Shown here: in pieces, positions 1 through 10,447 of the stretch
Layout: each line of letters begins with the position of its first letter
Position numbering within the stretch: the stretch's first letter is position 1
DNA from: CAMFLJ01 sp965279255
Lineage (GTDB): Bacteria > Actinomycetota > Acidimicrobiia > Acidimicrobiales > Acidimicrobilacustridaceae
NCBI GenBank assembly: GCA_965279255.1
Contig: OZ257146.1
Location: 310,001-374,000, forward strand
Reading direction: 5' to 3'
DNA: 64,000 bases
The notes under the pieces: model-generated
Databases searched by the model: none
Told to the model about the DNA's origin: nothing
Seen by the model: the letters and a program-made list of their open reading frames with translations, nothing else
Program-made: the position numbers and the translations under genes

Positions 1-491
1 TCACCGAGCTGCAGGTTGGCGATGGCGTCGGCCACGGCCTTGCGGTCGGTGGTGGGGGCGACCTCGAGCGACGAGGTACCGGAGAAGCTGACGAGGCCCA
101 CGTTGACCTCGGCCGGCACGTCGTCGAGGAACGAGGTGGCGGCCGCCTTCGCCGCGGAGATGCGGTCGGGCTTCACGTCGGTGGCCTCCATCGACAGGGA
201 GACGTCGATGGCCATGACGACGGTGGCCCGCTCGCGCGGCACCTTGACCTCGTGGGTCGGCTGGGCGAAGGCGAGCACCAGCACGCCGAGGGCGAGCAGC
301 TGCACGGCGGCGGTGAGGTGGCGTCGCCAGCCCGGCCGCTTGGGCGCGACCGACTCGAGCAGGTCGAGGTTGGTGAAGCGCACCGCGTAGCTGGAGCGCC
401 GGCGCTGGAAGATGACGTAGACGACGGCGAGCGCCACCACGACGAAGAGCAGCAGGAGCCGCCAGGGGGAGAGGAACGCCAGGCCGCTCAT
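1..491 (-). CDS. VWA-domain protein (BatA/aerotolerance type), truncated by window start
   Basis: Only the first 163 residues are present; the gene runs off the window start. The ATG at 491 overlaps the stop of the DUF58 gene (ATGA), which fixes the start. The N-terminus is a hydrophobic BatA-like membrane segment (begins MSGLAFLSPWRLLLLFVVVA), a second hydrophobic stretch follows near residue 60, and then a von Willebrand A domain opens with a metal-site motif DVSLS. Families of this type sit with MoxR ATPases and DUF58 proteins and are thought to act in metal insertion or complex assembly at the membrane. Last gene visible of a leftward MoxR-DUF58-VWA operon. Confidence 0.88.
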   Translation of the reverse strand, partial: MSGLAFLSPWRLLLLFVVVALAVVYVIFQRRRSSYAVRFTNLDLLESVAPKRPGWRRHLTAAVQLLALGVLVLAFAQPTHEVKVPRERATVVMAIDVSLSMEATDVKPDRISAAKAAATSFLDDVPAEVNVGLVSFSGTSSLEVAPTTDRKAVADAIANLQLG

Positions 492-1489
492 CGGGCCGCT
501 CCCGCGTGCATGGTGGCGCCGGGGATGGCGTCGACCGGGCCGCTGCCGTGGGCGGCGGAGCGCGAGAGCGCGTCGACCCGGTCACGGCGACGGCCCACGA
601 AGCGGGCGAGGTCGAGCAGCCAGTCGCGGTCGGTGCGCAGCTGGAGGTGGTCGGCGCCGCTGCCCCGGATCTGGGAGGCGATGCCGGCCCGTTGCTCGGC
701 GGCGGCCGCGGCGTAGCGCTCGCGGAGCTTGCGATCGCCGGTGGCGACCTCGAGCTCGGCGCCGGACTCGGTGTCGTGGAGCACGAGCATTCCGACGTCG
801 GGGAGGGCCAGCTCGACGGGGTCGACGACCTCGATGCAGAGCACGTCGTGGCGCAGGGCGAGCGTGCGCAGGGCCGGCGCCCACGGGCCCGGGTCGAGGA
901 AGTCGGAGATGACGACGATCAGGCCTCGCCGCTTGGCCGTGCCGGCGATGCGGCGGAGGCCGGTGGTGAGGTCGGTGCGGCCATCGGCCGGGCTCGACAG
1001 GGCGGTGAGCACCTGGCGCAGCAGGGCCTGGAGGTGCACCCGGCCGGCGCGTGCGGGGATGGGAGCGGAGGCGCCGGTGGGACCGACGGTCATGGCACCG
1101 ACGCGGTTGCCGGTTCGGGCGGTGAGGAACCCGGTGGCGGCGACAGCTGCGAGCGCGAGGTCGCGCTTCTCGCAGTCGGCGGTGCCGAAGGCGAGGCTCG
1201 CCGATGCGTCGACGAGCATCCAGGTCTCGAGCTCGCGGTCGGCGACGGTGTCGCGGACGTGGGTCTCCTGGAGGCGGGCGGTGACGTTCCAGTCGATGCG
1301 GCGGACGTCGTCGCCGGGCTGGTACGCCCGGATCTCGCCGGGCTCGCTGCCGTGGCCGGGGGTGAGCCCCCGGTGGTCACCCTGGAGCAGGCCGTCGAGG
1401 CGACGGGTGACCGACAGCTCGAGGCGGCGCAGCACCTCGGCGGCGGGGGTGCCGCTGATGGCCGGGGCCTCCGGCGTGCGGGCGCTCAC
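488..1489 (-). CDS. DUF58 domain-containing protein
   Basis: About 333 residues. The GTG start overlaps the MoxR stop as GTGA, and its own stop overlaps the ATG of the VWA gene, so translation is probably coupled along the operon. The family signature around YQPGDDVRRIDWNVTAR is clear, followed by a VWA-like fold with DASASLAFG in the metal-site position and a later VVISDFLDPG strand. No membrane segment is evident. DUF58 proteins are consistent partners of MoxR AAA ATPases; the biochemical role is unknown, and a chaperone-like function is only inferred. Confidence 0.9.
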   Translation of the reverse strand: MSARTPEAPAISGTPAAEVLRRLELSVTRRLDGLLQGDHRGLTPGHGSEPGEIRAYQPGDDVRRIDWNVTARLQETHVRDTVADRELETWMLVDASASLAFGTADCEKRDLALAAVAATGFLTARTGNRVGAMTVGPTGASAPIPARAGRVHLQALLRQVLTALSSPADGRTDLTTGLRRIAGTAKRRGLIVVISDFLDPGPWAPALRTLALRHDVLCIEVVDPVELALPDVGMLVLHDTESGAELEVATGDRKLRERYAAAAAEQRAGIASQIRGSGADHLQLRTDRDWLLDLARFVGRRRDRVDALSRSAAHGSGPVDAIPGATMHAGAAR

Positions 1490-2514
1490 CAGCCTGCGGC
1501 CGCGGTCGGGTCCTGCGAGGGGGCGACGACCGGGGCGTGCACGGTGGAGAGCAGGCGGGCGAGCAACTGCTCGACCGACAGCCCCTGGGCCAGCGCCTCG
1601 TAGGACGGCACGAGCCGGTGGCGCAGCACATCGGGGGCGACGTCGAAGACGTCCTGGGGGAGGACGTAGTTGCGACCCCGCATGAGGGCGAGCGCCCGGC
1701 CACCGGCGACGAGGCCGAGGGTGGCGCGGGGGCTGGCGCCCCACATGACCAGCTCGGCCAACTCGGGCAGGCCGTGGGCGGCGGGCTCGCGGGTGGCGAG
1801 CACCAGACGGACCGCGTAGTCGGCGACGGCGGGGGCGACGTGCACCGCGTCGGCGGCCTCCTGGAGGCGGACGAGCTCTTCGAGCGACAGCACCTGCGAC
1901 GCACGAGGGGCCTTGCCGCCCATGCGGGCCACGATCTGGGCCTCCTCGGCGGCGGTCGGGTAGCCGACCACGACCTTCATGAGGAAGCGGTCGCGCTGGG
2001 CCTCGGGAAGCGGGTAGACGCCCTCGCTCTCGATCGGGTTCTGGGTGGCCAGCACGAGGAAGGGCTCGGGCACCTTGCGGGTGGTGCCGGCGATGGAGAC
2101 CTGGTGCTCGGCCATGACCTCGAGCAGCGCCGACTGGACCTTTGCCGGCGCACGGTTGATCTCGTCGGCCAGCACGATGTTGGCGAACACCGGGCCCCAC
2201 TCGATGTCGAAGGTCTCGGTGGAGCTGCGGAAGATCCGGGTGCCGACGAGGTCGGCGGGGAGCAGGTCGGGGGTGAACTGCAGGCGGCTGAAGCTGCCGC
2301 CGATGACCGTGGCGAGGGTCTCGACGGCGAGGGTCTTGGCCAGGCCGGGCACGCCTTCGAGGAGCACATGGCCCCGGGCGAGCAGGCCGACGAAGAGGCG
2401 CTCGATGGCCCGGTCCTGGCCGACGATGACCTTCTTGACCTCGAAGAGCGCCTGCTCGAGCAGGGCGGCCTCGGCCGTGCGGTCGGCGGGGGCGGCGCCG
2501 GGCTGGAGGGTCAT
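1486..2514 (-). CDS. MoxR-family AAA+ ATPase
   Basis: 342 residues from the ATG at 2514, which has a strong ribosome binding site (GAGGAG, seven bases upstream); an upstream in-frame ATG at 2565 lacks one. The Walker A is GVPGLAKT, as usual for MoxR, and Walker B is VLADEINRAP, followed by sensor 1 in the ATQNP segment. MoxR ATPases use ATP to remodel or activate VWA-domain partners. It is the first gene of the leftward MoxR-DUF58-VWA operon, and the start/stop overlaps imply stoichiometric expression of the three proteins. The specific client is not visible here. Confidence 0.93.
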   Translation of the reverse strand: MTLQPGAAPADRTAEAALLEQALFEVKKVIVGQDRAIERLFVGLLARGHVLLEGVPGLAKTLAVETLATVIGGSFSRLQFTPDLLPADLVGTRIFRSSTETFDIEWGPVFANIVLADEINRAPAKVQSALLEVMAEHQVSIAGTTRKVPEPFLVLATQNPIESEGVYPLPEAQRDRFLMKVVVGYPTAAEEAQIVARMGGKAPRASQVLSLEELVRLQEAADAVHVAPAVADYAVRLVLATREPAAHGLPELAELVMWGASPRATLGLVAGGRALALMRGRNYVLPQDVFDVAPDVLRHRLVPSYEALAQGLSVEQLLARLLSTVHAPVVAPSQDPTAAAGW

Positions 2515-2664
2515 GCGGTTCTCCTCGTGGGGCGGCACGGGTCGGGGCGTGGCGGTGGCGGTCATGGGCGTGACAAGACCACGAGCAACCGAAGAGCACG
2601 ATAAAGCCCGTCGGCCTCGTCGGCGCCGGACAGGGGGCGGCGCCAGCGGCCTCTCGTCGGCGGG

Positions 2665-2670
2665 TACCGT
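2665..2670 (+). promoter_or_regulatory. Leaderless-type -10 (TACCGT) of the response regulator
   Basis: TACCGT ends eight bases before the GTG at 2679, the spacing expected if transcription starts at or next to the start codon. There is no ribosome binding site in between. Confidence 0.5.
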
Positions 2671-2678
2671 TCCGCGCC

Positions 2679-3356
2679 GTGCGAGTGCTCGTGGTCGATG
2701 ACGAGGTGGAACTGGCCGAGGCCGTGGCCCGGGGCCTGCGGCGTGAGGGCTACGCGGTCGATGTCGCGCATGACGGCGACGAGGCGCTCACCAAGGCCTA
2801 CGTGAACGGCTACGACCTGCTGTGCCTCGACATCACCATGCCGGGCACTGACGGCCGGGAGGTGTGCCGCCGGATCCGCGCCACCGACCTCGACCCGCAG
2901 CCGCGGGTGCTGATGCTCACGGCGCGCGACAGCCTCGACGACCGCGTGGCCGGGCTCGACGACGGCGCCGACGACTACCTCGTGAAGCCGTTCGCCTTCC
3001 CCGAGCTGCTGGCCCGGGTGCGCTCGTTGCTCCGCCGCGACAGCAGCGCGGCGTCGTCGGTGTTCACGGTGGGCGAGGTCGTGCTCGACGACGCCCGCCA
3101 CGAGGCCCGCCGCGGCGACCGCCGCCTCGACCTCACGGCCAAGGAGTTCGCCCTCCTGCGCTACTTCATGACCCGGCCGGGCGAGGTCCTGTCGCAGGAG
3201 GTGCTGCTCGAGCACGTCTGGGACGAGCACGCCGACCCGTTCACCAACACCGTGCGGGTCACGGTCGGCACGTTGCGCCGCAAGCTCGCCATCGATGACG
3301 AGGAGCCGCTGATCGAGACCGTCATCGGTCGCGGCTACCGGTTGCTGGCGCCATGA
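2679..3356 (+). CDS. OmpR/PhoB-family response regulator, MprA-like
   Basis: 225 residues: receiver domain (acidic pair D7-D8, phospho-acceptor D51 in CLDITMPG, conserved Lys in YLVKPF near residue 101) followed by a C-terminal winged-helix DNA-binding domain (LTAKEFALLRYFM ... VWDEHADPFTNTVRVTVGTLRRKL). It is phosphorylated by the kinase encoded directly downstream, whose ATG overlaps its stop. The order regulator-kinase-HtrA protease matches mprA-mprB-pepD of mycobacteria, an envelope-stress system; the equivalence is inferred from order and domains only. The GTG start is supported by a TANNNT hexamer eight bases upstream. Confidence 0.93.
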   Translation: MRVLVVDDEVELAEAVARGLRREGYAVDVAHDGDEALTKAYVNGYDLLCLDITMPGTDGREVCRRIRATDLDPQPRVLMLTARDSLDDRVAGLDDGADDYLVKPFAFPELLARVRSLLRRDSSAASSVFTVGEVVLDDARHEARRGDRRLDLTAKEFALLRYFMTRPGEVLSQEVLLEHVWDEHADPFTNTVRVTVGTLRRKLAIDDEEPLIETVIGRGYRLLAP

Positions 3357-4663
3357 CCGCGTCGTGGACCCCGGATGACGGGCGCGAGCCCCGCACCGGC
3401 GAGCTCCCGGTGATCACCCCCGGGTCCGCGGCGCCGAAGGCCGAGGTCTACACCCGCCTCCACTCGCGGGGCCAGCGCCTCGGCGACCGCCTCCCGCCGT
3501 GGATGGGCTCGATCCGCTTCCGGTTGACCGTCGTCTACTCGACCGTCGTGTTCGGCCTGGCCGCGCTGGTGGTGTCGGGCATCTATCTCGGCCTCCGCTA
3601 CACGTTGGAGAACCAGCAGGTGGGCACCGTCTACGAGCTGCCCCAGGGCCAGATCGTCGTCGAGTTCAACACGGCGCGGATCATCCAGAACGACGCCTAC
3701 AGCCGGGCCCTCGAGACCCTGCGGGTCTTCTCCTTCTCCGCTCTGCTCGCCCTCTTCTTCGTCAGCCTGGCGGTGGGGTGGCTGGTCAGCGGTCGGATGC
3801 TGCGGCCCATCGGCCAGATCACCGGCGCCGTGCGCAAGATCCAGGCGAGCGACCTCACCCAGCGCATCGACCTCGGTGGCCCCGACGACGAGCTCAAGCG
3901 CCTGGCCGACACCTTCGACGACATGCTCGGCCGCGTCGACGACGCCTTCGAGAGCCAACGCCAGTTCATCCACGAGGCCAGCCACGAGCTGCGCAACCCG
4001 CTGGCGGTGATCCGCACCAACCTCGAGGTCACGCTCTCCGACCCCGGCGCCACCGCCGAGGAGCTGCGCCACACGGCCGAGGTGGTCGAACGCTCCACCG
4101 AGCGCATGGCTCGCCTCGTCGACGACCTCCTCGTCTACGCCCGCAAGGGCACGCTCTCGATGGAGCGCGAGCCCGTCGACGTGGGCCGCCTCATCGCCGA
4201 CGCGGCGGCCGAGTTCGCCGCCCCCGCAGAGGCCGCCGGGCAGTTCGTGGAGCGCGAGGCCCCCGAGGGCCTGTGGGTGCTGGGCGACCGCCTCGCGCTG
4301 CGGCAGGCGTTGGCCAACCTGCTGGCCAACGCCGTGCGCATCGCCCCGTCGGGCACCGCCATCCGGGTGCGAGCCGGTCGAGAGGGCCCCTGGGTGTGGA
4401 TGGCGGTCGAGGACCACGGCCCGGGTATCGCCCCCGACGACCACGACCGGGTGTTCCAACGCTTCTGGCGCGGTGATCCCGCCGAGAGCAGGGCCCAGGG
4501 CCGCAGCGGCCTGGGGCTCACGATCGTGCGTCAGATCGCCGAGGCCCACGGCGGCGAGGTGAAGCTGGCCAGCGAGCTCGGGCACGGCGCGGCCTTCGCC
4601 CTCTGGCTCCCGGCCCTGCCCGCGCCGGTGCCGGCCGAGCCCGAGCCGGTCGACCAGGCCTGA
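3353..4663 (+). CDS. Sensor histidine kinase, MprB-like
   Basis: 436 residues. A basic cytoplasmic N-terminus precedes a membrane segment at about 55-80, a short extracytoplasmic loop of only about 45 residues, a second membrane segment at about 125-147, a HAMP linker, HisKA with phospho-acceptor H211 in the HEASHELRNPL motif, and a HATPase_c domain with N box (NLLANAV), G1 (EDHGPGI), F box (FQRFWRG) and G2 (GLGLTIV). All catalytic motifs are intact. The small sensor loop suggests membrane or periplasmic stress sensing rather than ligand binding. It overlaps the regulator gene by four bases. Confidence 0.93.
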   Translation: MTASWTPDDGREPRTGELPVITPGSAAPKAEVYTRLHSRGQRLGDRLPPWMGSIRFRLTVVYSTVVFGLAALVVSGIYLGLRYTLENQQVGTVYELPQGQIVVEFNTARIIQNDAYSRALETLRVFSFSALLALFFVSLAVGWLVSGRMLRPIGQITGAVRKIQASDLTQRIDLGGPDDELKRLADTFDDMLGRVDDAFESQRQFIHEASHELRNPLAVIRTNLEVTLSDPGATAEELRHTAEVVERSTERMARLVDDLLVYARKGTLSMEREPVDVGRLIADAAAEFAAPAEAAGQFVEREAPEGLWVLGDRLALRQALANLLANAVRIAPSGTAIRVRAGREGPWVWMAVEDHGPGIAPDDHDRVFQRFWRGDPAESRAQGRSGLGLTIVRQIAEAHGGEVKLASELGHGAAFALWLPALPAPVPAEPEPVDQA

Positions 4664-4812
4664 GGTCCACGAGGGCGGGGGATCCCGATCCAGGGGTCCT
4701 CGTTGTTGCTTTCGTCGCGCTTTCGCGCTGGCGCCGTACCGTGCGCCCCGAGGTCCGGGCACCGGCGTGCCCACCTCGCCCTCCGAGTACCGACCCAGGA
4801 GCACGACCGCCC

Positions 4813-6294
4813 ATGAGCTGGGACCACGAGCCGCCCACCACCCCGCCGCAGTCCGGTGAGCCCACGAGCCCGTTCTCGCCGCCCGACGCCACGCGCCCGC
4901 CGGTCGAGCCGACCGACGGTGATCAGGTCGAGGCGCCGACCGTCGAGGCCACCAGCCCGTTCCAGCCGGTCCCCACCGCCGAGGTGCCTCCGCCCCCGCC
5001 CCCCATCCCCCCGGTGCAGGCCCCGTTCGCGCCGCCTGCGGCCGCACCGGTCGAGGCGACCGCTCCGGTTCCCCCGGTCGCGCCGGCCCCCGTGGCCCCG
5101 GCGCCGGTCCCGTCCGACCCCTGGGGTGCGCCGGTCCCGCCCGTGGCCCCGGTGCCGCCGGGTGGCGGCCTCCCGCCCACCGACGCCTCGCCCTGGGGTG
5201 GTGCCCCCACACCGCCGCCGCTGCCGCCCGCCGCGACCGAGCCCCGCAGGCCCAACCGGGCCCTCAAGGTCCTCGTCGGCATCATCGTGGTCGCCGGCCT
5301 GTTCGGCATCGGCTTCGGGGTGCGCTCGGCCCTCGACGACAACACCACGACCGTGGTGCAGGGCGCCTCCCAGGTGTCGCTCCCGACCGTCACCATCGAC
5401 CCCGGCTCCGAGCCGGTCGCCGCGGTGGCCCAGCTGGTGAGCCCGTCGGTCGTGCAGATCGAGACCACCGAGGGCCTCGGCTCGGGCGTGGTCTACGAGT
5501 CCGGCCTGATCATGACCAACGCCCACGTGGTCGGCTCCGAGACCGCCGTCACCGTCCGCACCGCCGACGGCAACGCCCTCGACGGCACGGTCCTCGGCAC
5601 CGACACCGGCACCGACATCGCCGTGGTCCGGGTCGACGGCCTCGAGACCCCGAGCGCCAACCTCGCCCTCGACAGCAAGCCCGCCGTCGGTCAGATCGCG
5701 GTCGCCGTGGGCAGCCCCTACGGCCTCGACCAGACGGTCACCTCCGGCATCGTGTCGGCCGTGAACCGGCCCGTCCCCAACGAGAAGGGCGTCGTGGTCA
5801 ACATGATCCAGACCGACGCCTCCATCAACCCGGGCAACTCGGGTGGGGCGCTCGCCAACCGCGACGGCCGCATCATCGGCATCAACACCGCCATCTTCAG
5901 CGAGACGGGTGAGAACACGGGCATCGGCTTCGCCATCCCGATCGCCACCGCCAAGAAGGCCGCCGACCAGCTCGTCAACGGCCAGTCGGTCGCCAAGGCC
6001 GGCCTCGGCCTCAGCGGGCCGAGCGCCACCCCCAACGGCGACGCCGGCGCCTACGTCCAGAGCGTCACCGAGGGCGGCGCCGCCGCCAAGGCCGGGATCA
6101 AGGACGGCGACCTGATCGTCAGCGTCGACGGCACCACGATCCGGGGCTTCGACGAGCTGCGGGGCCTCATCAGCTCGCACAGCCCCGGCGAGACCGTGAC
6201 CGTCACGGTCGTCCGCGACGGCGAGCGCATCGACATCGAGGTCACCCTCGGCACGTTGAGCAGCTCAGCCAGCACGCCGACCACCGTGAACTGA
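4813..6294 (+). CDS. HtrA/DegP-like membrane serine protease with PDZ domain (PepD-like)
   Basis: 493 residues from the ATG at 4813, which has AGGAG ten bases upstream; the frame is open further 5' but without a good start. Layout: proline-rich cytoplasmic region 1-145, one membrane anchor at about 152-174, trypsin-like domain with the full triad H238 (TNAHVV), D268 (GTDIAVV) and S343 (GNSGG), then a C-terminal PDZ domain. It degrades or refolds damaged envelope proteins outside the membrane. Its place behind the MprAB-like pair suggests it is their target gene. A TACCGT hexamer at 4737-4742 may mark its own promoter. Confidence 0.93.
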   Translation: MSWDHEPPTTPPQSGEPTSPFSPPDATRPPVEPTDGDQVEAPTVEATSPFQPVPTAEVPPPPPPIPPVQAPFAPPAAAPVEATAPVPPVAPAPVAPAPVPSDPWGAPVPPVAPVPPGGGLPPTDASPWGGAPTPPPLPPAATEPRRPNRALKVLVGIIVVAGLFGIGFGVRSALDDNTTTVVQGASQVSLPTVTIDPGSEPVAAVAQLVSPSVVQIETTEGLGSGVVYESGLIMTNAHVVGSETAVTVRTADGNALDGTVLGTDTGTDIAVVRVDGLETPSANLALDSKPAVGQIAVAVGSPYGLDQTVTSGIVSAVNRPVPNEKGVVVNMIQTDASINPGNSGGALANRDGRIIGINTAIFSETGENTGIGFAIPIATAKKAADQLVNGQSVAKAGLGLSGPSATPNGDAGAYVQSVTEGGAAAKAGIKDGDLIVSVDGTTIRGFDELRGLISSHSPGETVTVTVVRDGERIDIEVTLGTLSSSASTPTTVN

Positions 6295-6341
6295 CACCGG
6301 GCGAGATCTCGGGCCGGACTCCCGTTCCCGGCCCGACGACG

Positions 6342-6372
6342 GGGGAGGGGCGCCAGCCGATGGCCCCTCCCT
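6342..6372 (+). terminator. Stem-loop after the HtrA gene
   Basis: Arms GGGAGGGGC (6343-6351) and GCCCCTCCC (6363-6371) are perfectly complementary around an 11-base loop. A second stem, GGGCCGG/CCGGCCC, lies just upstream at 6311-6334. There is no T-run, so intrinsic termination is probable rather than certain; the ftsY promoter lies downstream. Confidence 0.5.
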
Positions 6373-6462
6373 CGTCCGCGTCCGGGCGACACCGGGGCAG
6401 CGGCGTCGGCGCGGAGGGGCGGTTCGTCGGGCCCGCCCGGCGGCGTCGCGCAGAGGCACCAC

Positions 6463-6468
6463 TAGGCT
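6463..6468 (+). promoter_or_regulatory. Leaderless-type -10 (TAGGCT) of ftsY
   Basis: TAGGCT ends nine bases before the ftsY ATG at 6478, with no ribosome binding site between them. Confidence 0.45.
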
Positions 6469-6477
6469 GGCTCGCTC

Positions 6478-7695
6478 ATGGTCGTCGTGATCGTCCTCCT
6501 CGCGGTGCTCGTCGTGCTCGTCGGCACCGGCGCCGCCCTCGTCGCCTCTCGGCGCCGCAACGCCGCGCTCCTCGAGCCGCCGCCCGACGCGCCCCGGGTG
6601 CCGCCCGAGGTCCTCGAGGAGGTCCGCCGGGAGGCCGCCGAGCGCGAGGCCGCCGAGGCCGAGCCCGGTGAGGGCCCCGACGACGACTCCACCACCGGTG
6701 TCGTGGTCGAGGAGCTCGACCGTCGCGATGCCGACGCGGTCGTCGCCGAAGCCGAGGCCGCCCTCGCCGAGGCCGCCGCCGTCGAAGAGGTCGCCCGGCC
6801 CCGGTTCCGCGACCGCCTCACCAAGGCCCGCAGCGCCCTCGCCGGCGCGTTCGGCTCCATCGGGGGCCGCGGCAAGATCGACGACGAGACCTGGGACGAG
6901 CTCGAGGAGGCCCTCATCCGGGCCGACGTCGGCGTCACCGCCACCCAGGACCTGCTCGACCACCTGCGCACCCGGGTGAAGGCCGACGGCCTGACCGACG
7001 GCGAGCAGCTCCTCGAGGCCCTCAAGGCCGAGCTCAAGCAGCGCCTCTCGGGCTACGAGCGCGAGCTCGAGTTCACCATCGAGCCGGGCCCCTCGGTCTG
7101 GCTGTTCGTCGGCGTCAACGGCGTCGGCAAGACCACCACCATCGGCAAGCTCGGCACCCGCGAGGCCCGGGGCGGCGTCAAGGTCGTCATGGCCGCCGGC
7201 GACACGTTCCGCGCCGCCGCCGCCGAGCAGCTCGGCATGTGGGCCGAACGCGCCGGCGCCGAGCTGGTCCGGGGCAACGAGGGCGGCGACCCGAGTGCCG
7301 TGATCTACGACGCCGTCGAGGCCGCCGCCGCCCGCGACGCCGACCTCGTGCTGGCCGACACCGCCGGGCGCCTGCACAACAAGGTGAACCTGATGGAGGA
7401 GCTCCGGAAGGTGCGCCGCGTCGCCGACCAGGGCGCCGGCCACGTCACCGAGGTCCTGCTGGTGCTCGACGCCACCACCGGACAGAACGGCCTCGTGCAG
7501 GCCAAGCAGTTCACCGAGGCGGTCGAGCTCACCGGCGTCGTGCTGACCAAGCTCGACGGCTCGGCCAAGGGTGGCATCGTCATCGCCATCCACGACCAGC
7601 TCGGCATCCCCGTCAAGCTCGTGGGTCTCGGTGAAGGCGCCGACGACCTCATCCCGTTCGATCCCGACGAGTTCGTGGAGGCTCTCTTCTCATGA
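6478..7695 (+). CDS. ftsY: Signal recognition particle receptor FtsY
   Basis: 405 residues. An N-terminal membrane anchor (residues 1-22) and an acidic Ala/Glu-rich A region of about 90 residues precede the N and G domains. GTPase motifs: P-loop GVNGVGKTTT near residue 212, the DTAGRL motif, TKLDGSAKGG, and the family C-terminus GLGEGADDLIPFDPDEF. FtsY docks the SRP-ribosome complex to the SecYEG translocon. Its stop overlaps the ATG of a small membrane protein, and ffh follows, so both GTPases of the SRP pathway are probably co-transcribed. Confidence 0.97.
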   Translation: MVVVIVLLAVLVVLVGTGAALVASRRRNAALLEPPPDAPRVPPEVLEEVRREAAEREAAEAEPGEGPDDDSTTGVVVEELDRRDADAVVAEAEAALAEAAAVEEVARPRFRDRLTKARSALAGAFGSIGGRGKIDDETWDELEEALIRADVGVTATQDLLDHLRTRVKADGLTDGEQLLEALKAELKQRLSGYERELEFTIEPGPSVWLFVGVNGVGKTTTIGKLGTREARGGVKVVMAAGDTFRAAAAEQLGMWAERAGAELVRGNEGGDPSAVIYDAVEAAAARDADLVLADTAGRLHNKVNLMEELRKVRRVADQGAGHVTEVLLVLDATTGQNGLVQAKQFTEAVELTGVVLTKLDGSAKGGIVIAIHDQLGIPVKLVGLGEGADDLIPFDPDEFVEALFS

Positions 7696-8218
7696 AGCTC
7701 ATCTCTTTCCCCGTGAAGCTGCTGATCCGTCTGGTGGTGCTGCCCGTCAAGGTGGTCCTCGCCACCGCCGGGCTGACCTTCCGTGCCGGGTTCAAGGCCG
7801 GCACCCTGCCGGTCAAGGGCAGCGCCGTGGCGGTGCGCTCGCTCGGCCTCAAGGCCGTCGTGCTGTTCGTCGCGGGCGTGGCCCTCGGCGTCTACGTCGG
7901 GCGGCGCCTGGGCTCGGCCGGTGCCGAGCTGGCCGAGGCGTCCTACCCCGGCAGCTTCGGTCGCGACGACACCGCCCCGGTGCCGGTGGCGACCCTCGTC
8001 GAGGAGACCATCGAGGTCGTCGAGACCCCCGAGGGTGAGATCGTCACCGACACCCTCACCATCACCGAGGTCTTCGAGGAGGCCGCCGAGGCCGACGACG
8101 TCGTCGAGGGCGAGCAGGAGCTCTCCGACGAGATCGAGGCCGAGATCGACCAGGCCCTGGGCTTCACCGCCGGCGAGCTGGGCGTCGACGTGGCCGACGA
8201 CGCCGACGGGGCCCGCTG

Positions 8219-8219
<1 letters not shown>
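7692..8219 (+). CDS. Unknown membrane protein encoded between ftsY and ffh
   Basis: 175 residues, not recognised. It overlaps ftsY by four bases and shares one base with ffh (TGATG), so it is translationally coupled to both. The N-terminal half is basic and amphipathic with three PVK motifs (FPVKLL, LPVKVV, LPVKGS) and a membrane segment near residues 52-73 (AVVLFVAGVALGVYVGRRLG). The C-terminal 80 residues are strongly acidic and Thr/Glu-rich. The position suggests a link to SRP-dependent targeting or the membrane surface, but that rests on location alone. Confidence 0.8.
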
Positions 8220-9733
<1,514 letters not shown>

Positions 9734-9844
9734 TACCCTGACTTGCTCGCACGCCCCTGCGAGCGACACCATTGACGGTCGCTCCCGTGCCGGGCGCGCC
9801 CCCGTGTTCGCCCGAACATCTGCGAAGAAGAAGAGAGAAACACC

Positions 9845-10138
9845 GTGGTAAAGCTCCGTCTGATGCGGATGGGCAAGACCAAGCAGCCGACCTACCGCAT
9901 CGTGGCCGCCGACGCGCGCTCGCCGCGTGACGGCCGGTTCATCGAGATCGTGGGTCACTACAACCCCCGCACCGACCCGTCGTCGATCCACGTCGACAAC
10001 GACAAGGCCGTCGCCTGGCTCAAGCAGGGCGCCCAGCCCACCGAGGCCGTCGAGAAGCTGCTGAAGATCTCGGGTGCCTGGGAGCAGTTCACCGGCGAGC
10101 CCGTCCCTGGCCAGCAGGTCAGCGGCGCCGCATCGTGA
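9845..10138 (+). CDS. rpsP: 30S ribosomal protein S16
   Basis: 97 residues, start GTG at 9845 with a purine-rich binding site (AAGAAGAGAG). The S16 core is clear: VKLRLMRMGKTKQPTYRIVAADARSPRDGRFIE and the HYNP motif. It binds 16S rRNA in the 30S body. It opens the conserved rpsP-khpA-rimM-trmD-rplS block; the khpA start overlaps its stop. The 111 bases upstream hold a seven-pair hairpin (9745-9764) but no convincing terminator. Confidence 0.97.
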   Translation: MVKLRLMRMGKTKQPTYRIVAADARSPRDGRFIEIVGHYNPRTDPSSIHVDNDKAVAWLKQGAQPTEAVEKLLKISGAWEQFTGEPVPGQQVSGAAS

Positions 10139-10443
10139 GCGACGTCGAGACCGAACTGCCCGACGACGGCGAGACCGGCGACGACGAGGCCAGCGGCCCC
10201 GACTACGCCACCGCCATCTCCGTGCTCGGCTACGTGGTCCGCCAGCTGGTCGAGGACCCCGACGCCGTCTCCATCGAGCTCGACGACCGTGGTCGCCGCC
10301 CCGTGCTGAACGTGCACGTCGGCGCCGGCGACATGGGTCGCGTGATCGGCAAGCGCGGCCGGGTCGCCCAGTCGATCCGCACCGTCGTGCGCGCCGCCGC
10401 CGCCCGTGACGGCGGCGACGTCGAGGTCGAGTTCCTCGACTGA
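10135..10443 (+). CDS. khpA: KhpA, KH-domain RNA-binding protein
   Basis: 102 residues, GTG start overlapping the rpsP stop (GTGA). A roughly 20-residue acidic N-terminal tail precedes a single KH domain whose GxxG loop reads GRVIGKRG, followed by AQSIRTVVRAAAA. KhpA binds RNA with low sequence specificity, often together with KhpB, and is linked to cell-length control and small-RNA binding in other Gram-positive bacteria. The position between rpsP and rimM is conserved across many genomes. Confidence 0.93.
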   Translation: MSDVETELPDDGETGDDEASGPDYATAISVLGYVVRQLVEDPDAVSIELDDRGRRPVLNVHVGAGDMGRVIGKRGRVAQSIRTVVRAAAARDGGDVEVEFLD

Positions 10444-10447
10444 TCCG

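Noticed and set aside
1..585. Arg/Pro/Ala-rich minus-strand frame at the window start
   Set aside because: Out of frame with the VWA protein, whose start overlap with DUF58 and DVSLS motif are clear.
2515..2565. Upstream ATG for the MoxR gene
   Set aside because: The ATG at 2514 has GAGGAG at ideal spacing; the extension is not family-like.
3335..6180. Long minus-strand frames opposite the kinase and HtrA genes
   Set aside because: Antisense to genes with intact catalytic motifs; sequences are Arg/Gly/Ala-rich without any recognisable domain.
9745..9764. Hairpin between ffh and rpsP as a terminator
   Set aside because: Only seven pairs, no T-run, and the genes form a plausible single expression block.
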